From Thamnidium elegans (lineage: Eukaryota; Mucoromycota; Mucoromycetes; Mucorales; Mucoraceae), in contig JAIXMG010000020.1 in NCBI GenBank assembly GCA_025201345.1, forward strand, positions 372,001 through 436,000: DNA of 64,000 nt, written 5' to 3'. Shown here piece by piece: positions 1-11,129 of this stretch. The position numbers and the translations under genes are program-made. The notes beneath the pieces are model-generated. The model did not search any database, was not told the origin of the DNA, and worked only from the letters and a program-made list of their open reading frames with translations. The first letter of the stretch is position 1. Each line of letters opens with the position of its first letter.

Positions 1-3000
1 AATCTGACAACATTCGTATCCATACTGCTCTTCAACCTGTCTTGTCTCATATTTTCCATGCTATTAATCAAACGACAAATGCTGAAAATAGAGAAGAAAT
101 TCAGCACCCTGATGTTGCTGCGTTTGTTTCTTTAATTGATTCGACCATCACTGATGGTATGGCTAGTATGGTCAATATCTATGCTGTTTTGAAATTGCTT
201 CAGGCTGCTAGTAGTAGTCGTAGTGAACAATTGGATCCATTTGTACCTGGCATTGTCAAGGTCCTTCAAAAACTTACCAAAGAGCATATCACTACTGCCG
301 GTGTAATCTCAGTTAGTCATGATTCTCAAGTCAATCTATTGATTCTTGGTTTGAATCTTTTGAAGAAGAGAATATCTCATTTAGGTGATCAACGTCGTTG
401 GTTCTTAACTTGTCTTATTCAATTGATTGAAAAATCCCCTGATATTCAATTATTACATGCTATCTTGGATATGTTGACAGAATGGACCTTGGGTAAAACG
501 GAAACTTTCCCTACTGTTAAAGAAAAGGCTGGCCTCTTGGTTAAAATGATGTCTCTCGAAAGTCGAAACAATGCTCGTCTTACTGAAGACTACCTTGATT
601 TGGTTCTCAAGATTTATAGTAACCCTGCTTTTGCAAGATCTGAATTAACAGTTCGTCTTGAACAAGCTTTCTTGTTGGGTACTCGATCAGAAAATCCTCA
701 AATACGTAGCCAGTTTATGCGGGTGTTTGATCGTAGTATCAGTCGCTCGTTGTATACTCGACTTAATTATATATTGGGTGTACAAAACTGGGAATCCCTT
801 TCGAGTACTTTTTGGATTCATCAAGCTTTAGATATGTTATTCGGTGCCGTCAAAGTCAATTCTCAAATTACTGCACCTCATACACTCAAGGTCAAGTCAA
901 TTCGATCCATTGGCAACAATGTAACACCATTGACTGATGTAGAGGTACCTACCGAGATAAATGAAACCATTCAAAGTCATCAAGTATTCCTGAAGGGATT
1001 GCAAGAATCTGATATTAACAATTCGATCTCTAGTTCTCGTTACCTGCAGTATTTGGATGACACCGTTGCGTTCAAACTTTGGGTAGATTTATTCCCCATG
1101 TGTTGGTCTGGTTTATCAAATACAGAGAAGCATGATATGACTAAAGTCATTATTAACTTGCTCGTTAAGGACTATCACAGTAAACAAGCTGAGTTACGAC
1201 CCAATGTAGTTCAAGCTTTACTGGCAGGTATTGCTAAAACATGTACTGAAATTAGATTACCTCCCCATTTAGTAAAGTATCTTGGCAAAACATACAATGC
1301 ATGGCATACAGCTATCGAAATTTTACAAAAATCAGCAATGGCTGGACGTGTAACTGAATCTTCAAAGGATGAACAAAATAATCAAGAACGTGTGTTGGAC
1401 TCTTTATCTGAATTGTATTCTAGTTTGGATGAAAATGATATGTTTTACGGTTTATGGAGACGTAGAAGTACCTATATTGAAACCAATATTGCCGTCTCTT
1501 GTGAGCAAAGCGGTATGTGGGCTCAGGCACAAACCATGTATGAAAACGCTCAATTGAAGGCTAGAAGTGGAGTATTACCGTTTTCAGAATCAGAGTATTT
1601 ACTTTGGGAAGATCATTGGATTTCTTGCTCACAAAAACTTCAACAATGGGATATTCTTGCAGATCTTGCTAAACATGATAATAATACTACTTTGATGTTG
1701 GATTGTGCTTGGAGATTATCTGACTGGGCTGATGAGCGTGAAATGTTGGAGCAATCAATTGGTCAATTATCTGAAACACCTACTCCTCGACTCAAGGCAT
1801 TTGAAGCTTTCTTGGCTTTAATCAAGTCCCAAACTACTGATGATAGACTTGTGAATTTTACGCGTATTTGTGAAGAAGGAGTTCAATCTGCACTTCAAAG
1901 GTGGTATTCTTTACCTCGTGTTGTAACTCAAAGTCATCTACCATTATTATATATATTTCAACAATATCTTGAATTACAAGAAGCCGGTCAAATATTTCAT
2001 AGTTTGGTTGGTACCAACGCTCAAAACTTAGAACAAAGATCGAATGAAATTCGCAGTACCCTTAGCACTTGGCGCGAACGTTTACCAAATACATGGGATG
2101 ATATTAATATGTGGAGTGATACAGTAGCATGGCGTCAACATGTGTTCAATGCTATTAATCGTACTTATTTACCACTCATTCCTCTACTTCCTACTCAAAT
2201 CACACCAAATAATCCTCAAGGTGTAAACTCATTTGCTTATCGCGGATATCATGAAACAGCTTGGATTATCAATCGTTTTGCTCACGTAGCCAGAAAGCAT
2301 CACTTGAATGAAGTTTGTATCAACCAATTGACCAAGATTTATACTCTTCCTAATATTGAAATCAATGAAGCCTTCTTGAAATTACTTGAACAAGCCAAAT
2401 GCTACTTCCAAGAACCTAATGAACTTACTGCCGGTCTAGACGTTATTACCAATACCAACTTATCTTACTTTGATCTTAAACAAAAGGCAGAATTTTATAC
2501 ATTAAAGGGTCAATTCCTTGCAAAGCTCAACCAATGTAATGAAGCTAACGAAGCCTTCGTTAACGCTGTTCAGATTGATTTATCCTTACCAAAAGCTTGG
2601 GCTGAATGGGGTAGATACAATGATGGTCGATTTAAGGAAAATCCTAGTGATTTAAGTTGGGCTAATAATGCAGTCAGTTGTTATCTCCAAGCCGCAGGAA
2701 TTTATAAGAATTCAAAAGCTAGAAAATATCTCTTGCGTGTTCTTTGGTTGCTCAGTTTGGATGATCAAAATGGTACTATATCTCGTGCTTTTGAAGGTTA
2801 TAAAGGAGAATGGCCTGTTTGGTATTGGATTACTTTTATCCCTCAACTCCTAATGGGTTTACAACAAAAGGAAGCCAAGCATGCTCGTGCTATTTTGATT
2901 CGTATTGCTAAACAATACCCACAAGCATTACATTTCCAACTTCGCACTGCAAAGGAAGACATGTTAAAACGAATTAACCCAAACAACTCTGCCAATACTG

Positions 3001-5389
3001 CTGAATTAAAAAAGAATAACAGTTCTATGACTGGTGCTACGGACGGCTCTACATCTGCTGCCAGCAGCAGTCCTTTACAGAAAGAAAGTAGCGGTAAAGC
3101 AACCGATTCTGTCAACAGCATTTCCGAGAAAAATGCTACGGGTAATAAGGATAATACCTCAACTGATAAAAACAAGAATGATTCTATGGAAATTGATGTG
3201 ACTTCCGATGATAAATCTAAAATTAAAGGAACTGACAGCTTGGGTTCTGAAGATATAAAGAAGGATAATAGTTTATCGACCAAAGCAGAAGATGGCGTTA
3301 GTAAAATGGATATTGATGAACCAAAATCTAATGTTACAGAAGAAGTCAAGCTTGAATCTGAAACTAAGTCTGAAGAAGCATCCGCTAATAAGCCTAAGCT
3401 ACCTCCTCCAGTTTTGACAGGTGCAGCATTAAATGCTGTCACTTCCGAAGCTAAAGGATCCGCTCCTCCTAGTACGCCCACTAGTACCTCAGCTCATCCT
3501 TTGGATGAAATCATGGCTATGTTAAAGACTGGTTATCCGTTACTTGCCTTGTCTATGGAAACTATGGTTGATCAAATCCAATTGAAATTCAAGCCTCAAG
3601 CAGATGAAGATATGTATCGTCTTGTTGTAGCTCTATACAACGAAGGAGCCCAAGTAAGTTTTATCTATCGCATTTTTCTATATACATATATAGCTAACTC
3701 TTTAAAATTATTTAGCAATTACTATCTCGATTAATGAATCCTTCGGATACACTTGAACTCACTAATGCCACAATTGGAAACATTGCCAGATTTGCTGATA
3801 GTTTATATCCAGGTCATATGAAGACAGCGTTCATACATGATTTTGCTACGACTAAACTTAACCTTGAAGAATACGTAGCCAAGTTAAGACTTTGGAGAGA
3901 TAAGTTTGAAGCCATGTTGGATGCTAGACCTCGAAAGCAAAAATTGGAAGCTTGTAGCCATTATTTAGTTGAATTCCAACATCAAAAATTTGATGACGTA
4001 GAGATTCCTGGACAGTATTTGTTGCTTAACGATAATGCTAATGATTTCTTACGTATCGATCGTTTCTTACCTGACGTGGAAGTTGTTCGTAGTTACGGTA
4101 ACTGTTTCCGAAGACTGACTATTCGCGGTCATGACGGTAGTCTTCATCCTTTTGTGATTCAAAACCCTGCTGCACGTCACTTCCGTCGAGAAGAAAGACT
4201 TATGCAATTATTTAGAATACTGAACAGTGTATTGGATCGTAAAAAGGAAAGTCGTATGCGTAACCTCAATTTCCATTTACCTGCTATTGTCCCATTGGCA
4301 CCCAACGTTCGTATGGTTCAAGATGACCCTTCGTACTGTACTTTATATGATATTTATGAAGACCATTGTGATAGTGTAAATATTCACAAGGATGATCCTC
4401 TTGTTTTCTTTGTTGAAAAATTGAAAAATAGTGTCAGTAAGAATACTGATGTAAGTATTTTTTTTTAAAAAAAAAAGATCTTTTATTTAACTCGATTTAT
4501 TATTATAGGTTATGACTTTAAATACAGAACTGTTAAATCTTCGTATGGAAATTAACGAGGAAATCGCTAAAAAATTTGTACCCGCCGATATTTTAAGCAA
4601 GGTAAATATATAATATGAACATATAATAGGATATTGAACTTATACTTTTCAATTAGTATATGCTTCGTACTCTCAACTCCTACACAGATTACTGGATGCA
4701 CCGTAAGCAATTCATTGCTCAATATGCTACAGCTACGTTTATGTCATATTTATTTAATGTTGGACATCGTACTCCTCATAAGATTACTCTTTCCCGCAAA
4801 AACGGTAATGTTTGGATGACAGAATTACTACCAGGTATACTTTTTATTATATACATTTATTCTATAACCCTTTAACTAATATATATTTATAGGCTGGAAC
4901 CAATCTACTCCTTTGCTCGGTAACGGAGAGTCTATTCCATTCAGATTTACGCCTAATATTCAAGATTATATTACACCTGTTGGTATTGAAGGTTTATTTA
5001 CCAGTTGCTTGATGGCTACTGCTCGTAGTCTTACTGAACCAGAGCTTGAATTGGATCAATACTTAAGTCTTTTCATCCGCGATGAATTGATAACATGGCA
5101 CATGTCTAACCCTCGATCTGTTACAGACGCTCAATTCCGTGAACGTGTACAAGCAAATGTAGCTCAAGTCATGACTAAAGCTCAATTCCTATCTTGTAAA
5201 ACAGACCGTGAAAATGTAAAGAAGATTATTTTATTTTTATATGAAACTATTTAACTGACACGATTTTTTTTTTATTAGCCTACCAATTCTAATAAGCCTG
5301 TTAACTTAAACGTTATTGATTTGATTTCTCAAGCAAGTAATCCACAAAAAATGGCACAAATGGAATGTACTTGGATGCCATGGCTTTAA
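1..5389 (+). CDS. TRA1: Tra1/TRRAP, SAGA and NuA4 scaffold pseudokinase (5' end outside window)
   Basis: The C-terminal ~1,700 residues of the giant PIKK-family scaffold that docks activators to the SAGA and NuA4 acetyltransferase complexes. The reading frame is open to the left edge, so the start lies outside. Exons read: <1-3653, 3716-4450, 4509-4601, 4657-4834, 4893-5215, 5279-5389; every junction is GT-AG and keeps frame. Visible order: HEAT/TPR-like FAT region (1 to ~2990), a ~160-residue Ser/Thr/Asp/Glu/Lys low-complexity stretch (~2990-3500), PI3K-like domain, and a FATC tail ending MPWL, as expected for the family. The kinase core lacks the usual catalytic Asp motif: the segment NVGHRTPHKITLSRKNGNVW stands where active PIKKs carry GDRH..N. 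This fits the known pseudokinase nature of Tra1. Identification is firm. Confidence 0.96.
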
Positions 5390-5525
5390 TTTAATTCCTT
5401 AAAATTACTCTTTATACTCTCATAAATTAATTATGTACAATAAAAAAAGAAATGTTTATTACAATGAGATTAACTCGGGTTTAATATATGTGCAGTTAAT
5501 GGGAAAAAAGAGTGTACAGAAACGG

Positions 5526-5774
5526 TTACCATTCTGTACGATGGTATGGCCTTTCGTACTTCTGATTGTAAGCGGCCAACTTAACTCGATCGCCTTCTCT
5601 AACGTGTTGCCAAGGCTCAGAATTAGTTTTATGGTTCCAAACTACATCTGGGGAACGGGCTTGATGGATTGTCATGAAACCGGCTCCTGCAAGTGCAACA
5701 GACAAGATAGTGATGAGAGGAAGGACCTCAGGGGATTCGGTAGAACGTTGGAAAAATCTTCTAAATTGACTCAT
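5526..5774 (-). CDS. NDUFA4/MLRQ-like mitochondrial inner-membrane protein
   Basis: A single-exon 82-residue protein. It has a short basic N-terminus, one hydrophobic span (about residues 17-37, LPLITILSVALAGAGF), and then a DVVWNH...EPW signature typical of the NDUFA4 (MLRQ/B12D) family, which is associated with cytochrome c oxidase or complex I at the inner membrane. Length matches the family (about 80 residues). The ATG at 5774 is the only good start, and the TAA is at 5526-5528. It is convergent with TRA1, whose stop lies 136 bp away. The family call rests on the hydrophobic segment plus the DVxW/EPW pattern; the exact complex served is inferred. Confidence 0.8.
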   Translation of the reverse strand: MSQFRRFFQRSTESPEVLPLITILSVALAGAGFMTIHQARSPDVVWNHKTNSEPWQHVREGDRVKLAAYNQKYERPYHRTEW

Positions 5775-6323
5775 TTTTTAAAATATAGTTAACAATTACA
5801 AGCGAACCCTTTTTTAATTTCATGCTTTTTTATACTGAAAAACTAAAATCGAATGTCTTAAATATCGTATGATTCAGATATTCACTAAAGTTCATATCAT
5901 TTTATTGGACTATTGATGCAATAAAATGTTTCAAACAGTGACAGTTGTTCCAGTATTTCTGCATTAAATAACCATATCCTGAAATTGTTTCAGAAAGGAA
6001 ATAGTTTTTTTCTGAACGTATCCTCGATAAGAAAATAAGTATGTTACATTCCTCTCAGACTTTTTTTTTTTTTTTGCAGTTACATCTTATCTGATTTACT
6101 TTCTAACAGTGCCGTATTAGCTGATAAAGTATAACCAGTAAGAACTGTCAGACAATTTATATACATACATATAATGTTTAAAGTATTTATTAGCGACTTT
6201 TAATTATTTGTTACAATATTGGCAGTAGGTTTTTTTTATTTATGATGATGAAAAAAAGATTGAGGTGAAGGGTGTGAAATTTTACAATGGAAGGGGGGGG
6301 GGGGCTATAGCTTATGGGGGTAT
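5775..6323. other. Intergenic: NDUFA4-like promoter side and homocitrate synthase 3' side
   Basis: No coding sequence seen. It holds a T run near 6061-6075 and a striking run of 12 G at 6293-6304, about 20 bp beyond the homocitrate synthase stop. In that gene's mRNA this would be a C12 tract in the proximal 3' UTR. Confidence 0.6.
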
Positions 6324-7713
6324 TTATGCAGCGGCTTTAACTTGTACGGCAGCAACCAAATGCTCATGAGTTAAAATGTTATCGAGAATAACGTGATGAG
6401 AGTTATCTGACTTGGCTGTATGGTATTTACGTAAAAGTAAATCGACCTCTTCTAAATTTAAGGCCTTAATATCGGCAAGTTGCTTGATCTTTTGTGTAAT
6501 TTTCTTGGCGTCTTCATCAGTTAAACTATTTAATTGTAATTGTTCCATTCTACTCTTGACAGCGTTCCATCCTGTTAAACGATGACCGATACTGACATAG
6601 CGAGACATACCGAAATCTTCAGGGCGTAATATCTCATATGTAGAAGGGTTGTTGAGGATAGCCTTGGCGTGAATACCGGCCTTATGAGTAAAAGCGCAAT
6701 AACCGGTAATATAGTTGTTGAAAGGAACAGTAATTTCGACTGATTCAGCTACAATGTTTTCTACATCACGAAGTGCTTTGACATCATAATTGTTTAAAAC
6801 GTAATCGCGGTCTCCAACATACATACGAGCCAAGAAACCACCTAACGATGGGATACCGTTACGTTCTCCAATACCCAAGACACAAGTATCAATATGAGTA
6901 GCACCAGCTTCAAGAGCAGTGTAAGCGTTAGCGATGGCACAACCAGTATCATCGTGGAAATGACATTCAATATCACACTTGACAACACTACGAAGAGTCT
7001 TTACAAGCTCGTATACTTGACGAGGGTTAGCACAACCAACAGTATCAGCAATACCAACACGATTAACACCAATACGATCGATAGTTTGATAAATAGCTAA
7101 CAAATCAACTAAATCGGAACGGAAAGAATCTTCAGTAGAGAAACGAACTTCGAGACCCTTGCTCTTAATAAAAGTAATGACTTCGATGGCAGTCTTGGTA
7201 ATGTATTCCATACTCTTACCATGAGAGAATTCACGAAGGTAAGAAGAAGTACCGATAACAACATTGATACCATCAACACCGGTTTGCACAGCGATACGAG
7301 CATCGTGCATATGACAACGGATATGAGTAAGAACCTTAGCCTTTAAGCCAAGGGATGCGATAACCTTACAATCATTGAAAGATTGTTCGGAGGCAGCGGG
7401 AGAAGTTAATTCAATATAATCTACACCGACTGCGTCGAGAGCGAGGGCAATTTCAATCTTCTTTTCGGTAGTAAAAAAAGCATTAGCGAATTGTTCTCCC
7501 TCTAAAAAAAAAAAATCATGCAAAAAAAAAAGTTAGAAATTGAATAACAAAACTACACACCCAAAAAAAAAAGTATATACCTCTTAAAGTAGAATCAATA
7601 ATCTTGAATCTGTTTACATTTGACATAGGATCATTGTTGTTAGAGTAAGGTGAAACGATAGGTTCACGAGGACGATTGATGTCGTTGGTAATGTTATCTC
7701 TAGGAGGAGCCAT
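6324..7713 (-). CDS. LYS20/LYS21: Homocitrate synthase (lysine biosynthesis, alpha-aminoadipate pathway)
   Basis: Catalyses condensation of acetyl-CoA with 2-oxoglutarate to homocitrate, the first committed step of fungal lysine synthesis. Two exons (7581-7713, 6324-7501) give 436 residues, the usual length. The intron splits the active-site motif: joining restores [13 protein letters not shown] with Arg44 and Glu45. A metal-binding H-x-H ([10 protein letters not shown]) falls at His225/His227, close to the numbering of characterised fungal enzymes. The C-terminal region carries the [16 protein letters not shown] segment typical of the family. The TIM-barrel core looks intact and nothing appears missing. 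In fungi the enzyme is feedback-inhibited by lysine; no clear operator was found upstream. The 5' UTR is T-rich. Confidence 0.96.
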
Positions 7714-9096
7714 GTTGATTGTTTTTGTTTGTTTCTATAAAAACTTTCAGATAAGAGGGTGATTTATAAAGTTAAGAAAAAGAACAAAAACTTGGGTCTT
7801 TATATATGAAAATTATGCATTCCCCACATTTTGATCAATCTTTTTGTTTCTACCTTATTCAACTTTGATGATCTTCTCTGGCTTGCCTTAATAGGACTTT
7901 CACATTAATCAATAGTCACATCTCAGTTGTAAGCCCTATTTTTCTCTGCGATTTTTCAATCTCTATTTATTTGCCTAATATAGACTATGGTCTCTGATAT
8001 TTTATTTTGGTTGTTCAAAAAGATTAGATGGATGAATTCGACTTAACCTAGGCGGTACTTATCAATTTATGGTTGCTTTTTTCTTCTATAAAAACGAAAA
8101 TATAAATAAACATTGTTCTTTGTGTGTATAAATAAATATTGCTCTTTGTGTGTATAAATAAACATTGTGCTTTGTTAGTTACTGTACGCTTTTCAAGTTC
8201 AAAAAAAATAGATTATCACAAACAAAACCCATGAGAGACACTGATATTTTGGATTGCATAAATTGTAAAGGGATAATCATTCAAGTAACTTGTAACACAG
8301 CATTGAGAAAATTATAATTAGCATTATGTAACGGTTGTTTAAGCCTCGGGCACCTCTTTTTGCATTATTTTAAGATATCTTTTATTTCGTTTTATTTTTT
8401 GGAAGTACGATGAAACCCCTATACATTTCTGCCCATTGAGTTTAGCATTTTTACAGATTTATTTTTTTAAAAAAAAAAGCAGAAAAGCTAGACGTAAGTT
8501 AATCATTGATTACTTCATCTGGTAAGACCGCATTAGAGTATACGAAAGAGCTCAACGTCTCACACATATCACGAGTGTTCTTATACATATAATTATATTG
8601 TCAAGGACTTTTCGGCTCAAAAAGTACGGCTACAATCCTTTTGTTTTTGGTGTGAAATTGTCACATTCTAGACCTTTTGGGTATTCAACATTCCAAAACT
8701 GCCTGTAGAAAAGGCAATTAAACTATTTAAAACTTTACTAGACTTGTTTACAAACATGTAGTGTAGTACAAGTATCCGGGTTTTCTTCCTTTTTATCAGA
8801 AAGCAAAAAGTAATATTGTTTGTATGAAACGTCGTAATGATACTATAGTCTTATACAGTGGTATTAAAGGCGTTTACTAATGGTTTGGAATACCTTTTTA
8901 TTTTGTGTGCGTGCTATCCAAATTCTAGATATACGTATATTGTGTTATGTACACCGCATCAAATAGCTGGAGCTGAAACGCCAAACCTGAGTTAATAATT
9001 ACAACACAGGCGCGTCTACCTTTTTTTTTTTTCCCAAGAAAAAAACTGTAGTTTTGACGTTTGACCTTATTTTTTTTACAAAAAAAAAAAAAAAAA
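7714..9096. other. Divergent intergenic region between homocitrate synthase and the BRCT gene
   Basis: About 1.4 kb, AT-rich, with stop codons in all frames; it should hold both promoters. It contains a three-copy 26-bp tandem repeat at 8101-8174, a T-run/A-run palindrome near 8462-8478, and long A runs just before the BRCT gene start. No RNA gene recognised. Confidence 0.6.
8101..8174. repeat. 26-bp minisatellite, three copies
   Basis: Units start at 8101, 8127 and 8153 (last one 22 bp). Each reads like tataaataaacattg followed by a ttctttgtgtg-type tail. Units differ at two or three positions, so the array is not freshly expanded. It lies mid-way in the intergenic region. Confidence 0.85.
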
Positions 9097-11050
9097 ATGA
9101 TTGAAGAGAACCAACCAAAGAAAAAAATTAAGCTTGGAAGACGTATAAATGACAAAAAGACGGTTGATCTATTTCAAAATGTCATCTATGGAGTAGACGA
9201 TTCACTTGCAGAATCTCAAAAAATAAGAGTACAGTGAGAAAAACAATAAAAAAACAGTTAACATATTGACATTTTTATTAGCTAAGAAACTTGTTAAGAA
9301 ATAATGGTGGTAAACCAGGAGGTATTTTTTACGATACAGAGGAAATTTCAGATGATTTGATACCCAACTTGTATGTATCTGCACACAGGTTATGTCCGTT
9401 AAGTTGTTATGAGAACGTAGAATCGGTTACAGTAAGTAGAATTTTTTTTTAAAAAAAGGTAGATACTGATTTATATATAGCCTTTATGGGTAGAGAAAGC
9501 GGTATCAAATGGATTTGTGCATGAGTAAGATAATTGCGTAGTATTTTATAACAGTTATTGACCATTTTTATAGCTTATCAAATTATTCTCCAGTTTTAAA
9601 TCAATTTTTATCAGGCACGGCTATTTTGCTACTAGATGTAAAAAAAAAAAAGTATTTAAAATCCTTGCTTGAATCAGTAATACTTATATATATTACTCGT
9701 AGTTGCCAGATGATGATAAAGATGCTATTACCAATGAGGTCAAGAGGTTTGGTGGGTTACTTCGAGATGATATTACTACAGATCTAACACATCTGATATG
9801 TGTTGATCCAAGAGGGGTAAGGAAGTAAAAGACGTATTGATTTGAGAAGTACTGATTTTTTTTATTTATTTTTATTTCTAGGTTCAGTATAATCAATGCA
9901 TTGAATTAAAGATCCCAGTTGTGTTACCACAATGGCTAGATGAATGCTTTCGATACAAGAAAAAGATTAGTACTGATTTGTTTTGTTTCCCTGACCCTAT
10001 TGTATATTACGAGAATAACCCTACGCCAGCTAAAATATATCCGTACCATGATAAAGAACTAATCTCTGGCGGAGGAGACCATAATATGGTTTTTGAAGAT
10101 GAGATTATTTATTTTGGTAATGATGTCAATATAAAAGAGGATTTTAAAATAGTGCTGGAAGAAGCCATTGTGAGAGCAGGTGGTACAATTTCAGATCAAT
10201 ATAGTCATCAGGAAGTTACTATCGTTATATTGAGGGATAGAGCAACGCCAGAATGTAGAATGGCTTCTAAAGATCAAAAATTAATTGCAAGTTTATGGTG
10301 GGTTACCAATACGTTGTCTAGAGGACATTATAATTCGCCTTTATCTACACTATTGGATTATCCAACGCCTCCGGGAGGATTACCTGGTATGGAGAATAAC
10401 GTTAGTAGATGTGTAATATTTTTTCTCGACATGAAGTGTTAACGTAATACTTGGGTATTTTTTTAAAAAAAAAATAGGTGATCGCAATTGCAGGGTACGG
10501 AAATGTAACAAGGTATTATTTACGTCGACTAGTTACAGCATTAGGAGCCAGATATGACCCTGCTATAAACTCAGAAACGACACATCTTATTTGTGGAAGG
10601 TAAGGTATACTTTTTTATATAAAGTTTTTAGAACTAAATGTTTTTTGTAGGACAGTAAGTGATAAATATACTAAAGCTAAAGAGTTCGCTGGAATTACGA
10701 TAGTAAATCATCTCTGGTTAGAAGATTGCTATCAGTTATGGCAAGTTATGGATTGTGCAGGAGATAGTCGATACATATTTATACCAAAGGAAAAGCCTAT
10801 ATTAGATGCTTCTGCAGGGCGAACAAATTTACTTGTTGTAGAGTTAGAGCGTTGGATGGAGATAAATACTTTACCGCCATGCTGTACTTTGCGTTATCGT
10901 TACCCAGTGCAGTCTAATAACAGTCGAGAGGAAGGATCAGTTAATATTCGCCAACGACGTCAAGCAGCTATTAAAGCTACGCGAGTACTTAATGATATAG
11001 TAATGCCAGATGCAAATGCATATGAAAGAGAAATGAGTAGGCAAAAGTAA
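9097..11050 (+). CDS. Four-BRCT DNA-repair scaffold of the Brc1/Rtt107 type
   Basis: Eight exons: 9097-9228, 9282-9431, 9481-9524, 9574-9637, 9703-9816, 9882-10400, 10478-10599, 10651-11050, giving ~514 residues. The first intron is uncertain: 9229-9281 and 9234-9286 both keep frame. BRCT1 ends in TPLWVEKAV. BRCT2 has GGLLRDDITTDLTHLICVD and VVLPQWLDECF. BRCT3 ends in ASLWWVTNTL, and the linker has the YPTPPGGLPG signature. BRCT4 has ALGARYDP..TTHLIC and IVNHLWLEDCY. This order matches the N-terminal BRCT block of fungal Brc1/Rtt107, which scaffolds replication-fork repair. After BRCT4 only ~125 residues follow, with no recognisable BRCT5/6. The protein is basic near its N-terminus (KKKIKLGRR, a possible NLS). 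A TopBP1/Dpb11-like identity is less likely. Confidence 0.75.
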
Positions 11051-11129
11051 AATAAAAAATATTGGAATACAACCTTTTTATTTATTTATTTAATTATTTT
11101 TTTGTTTGTTTTATTAAATACAATATCAT

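Noticed and set aside
2843..3481. 212-codon minus-strand ORF inside TRA1
   Set aside because: Mirror of the Ser/Asp/Lys-rich insert; composition is a shadow of the real frame and there are no domain features.
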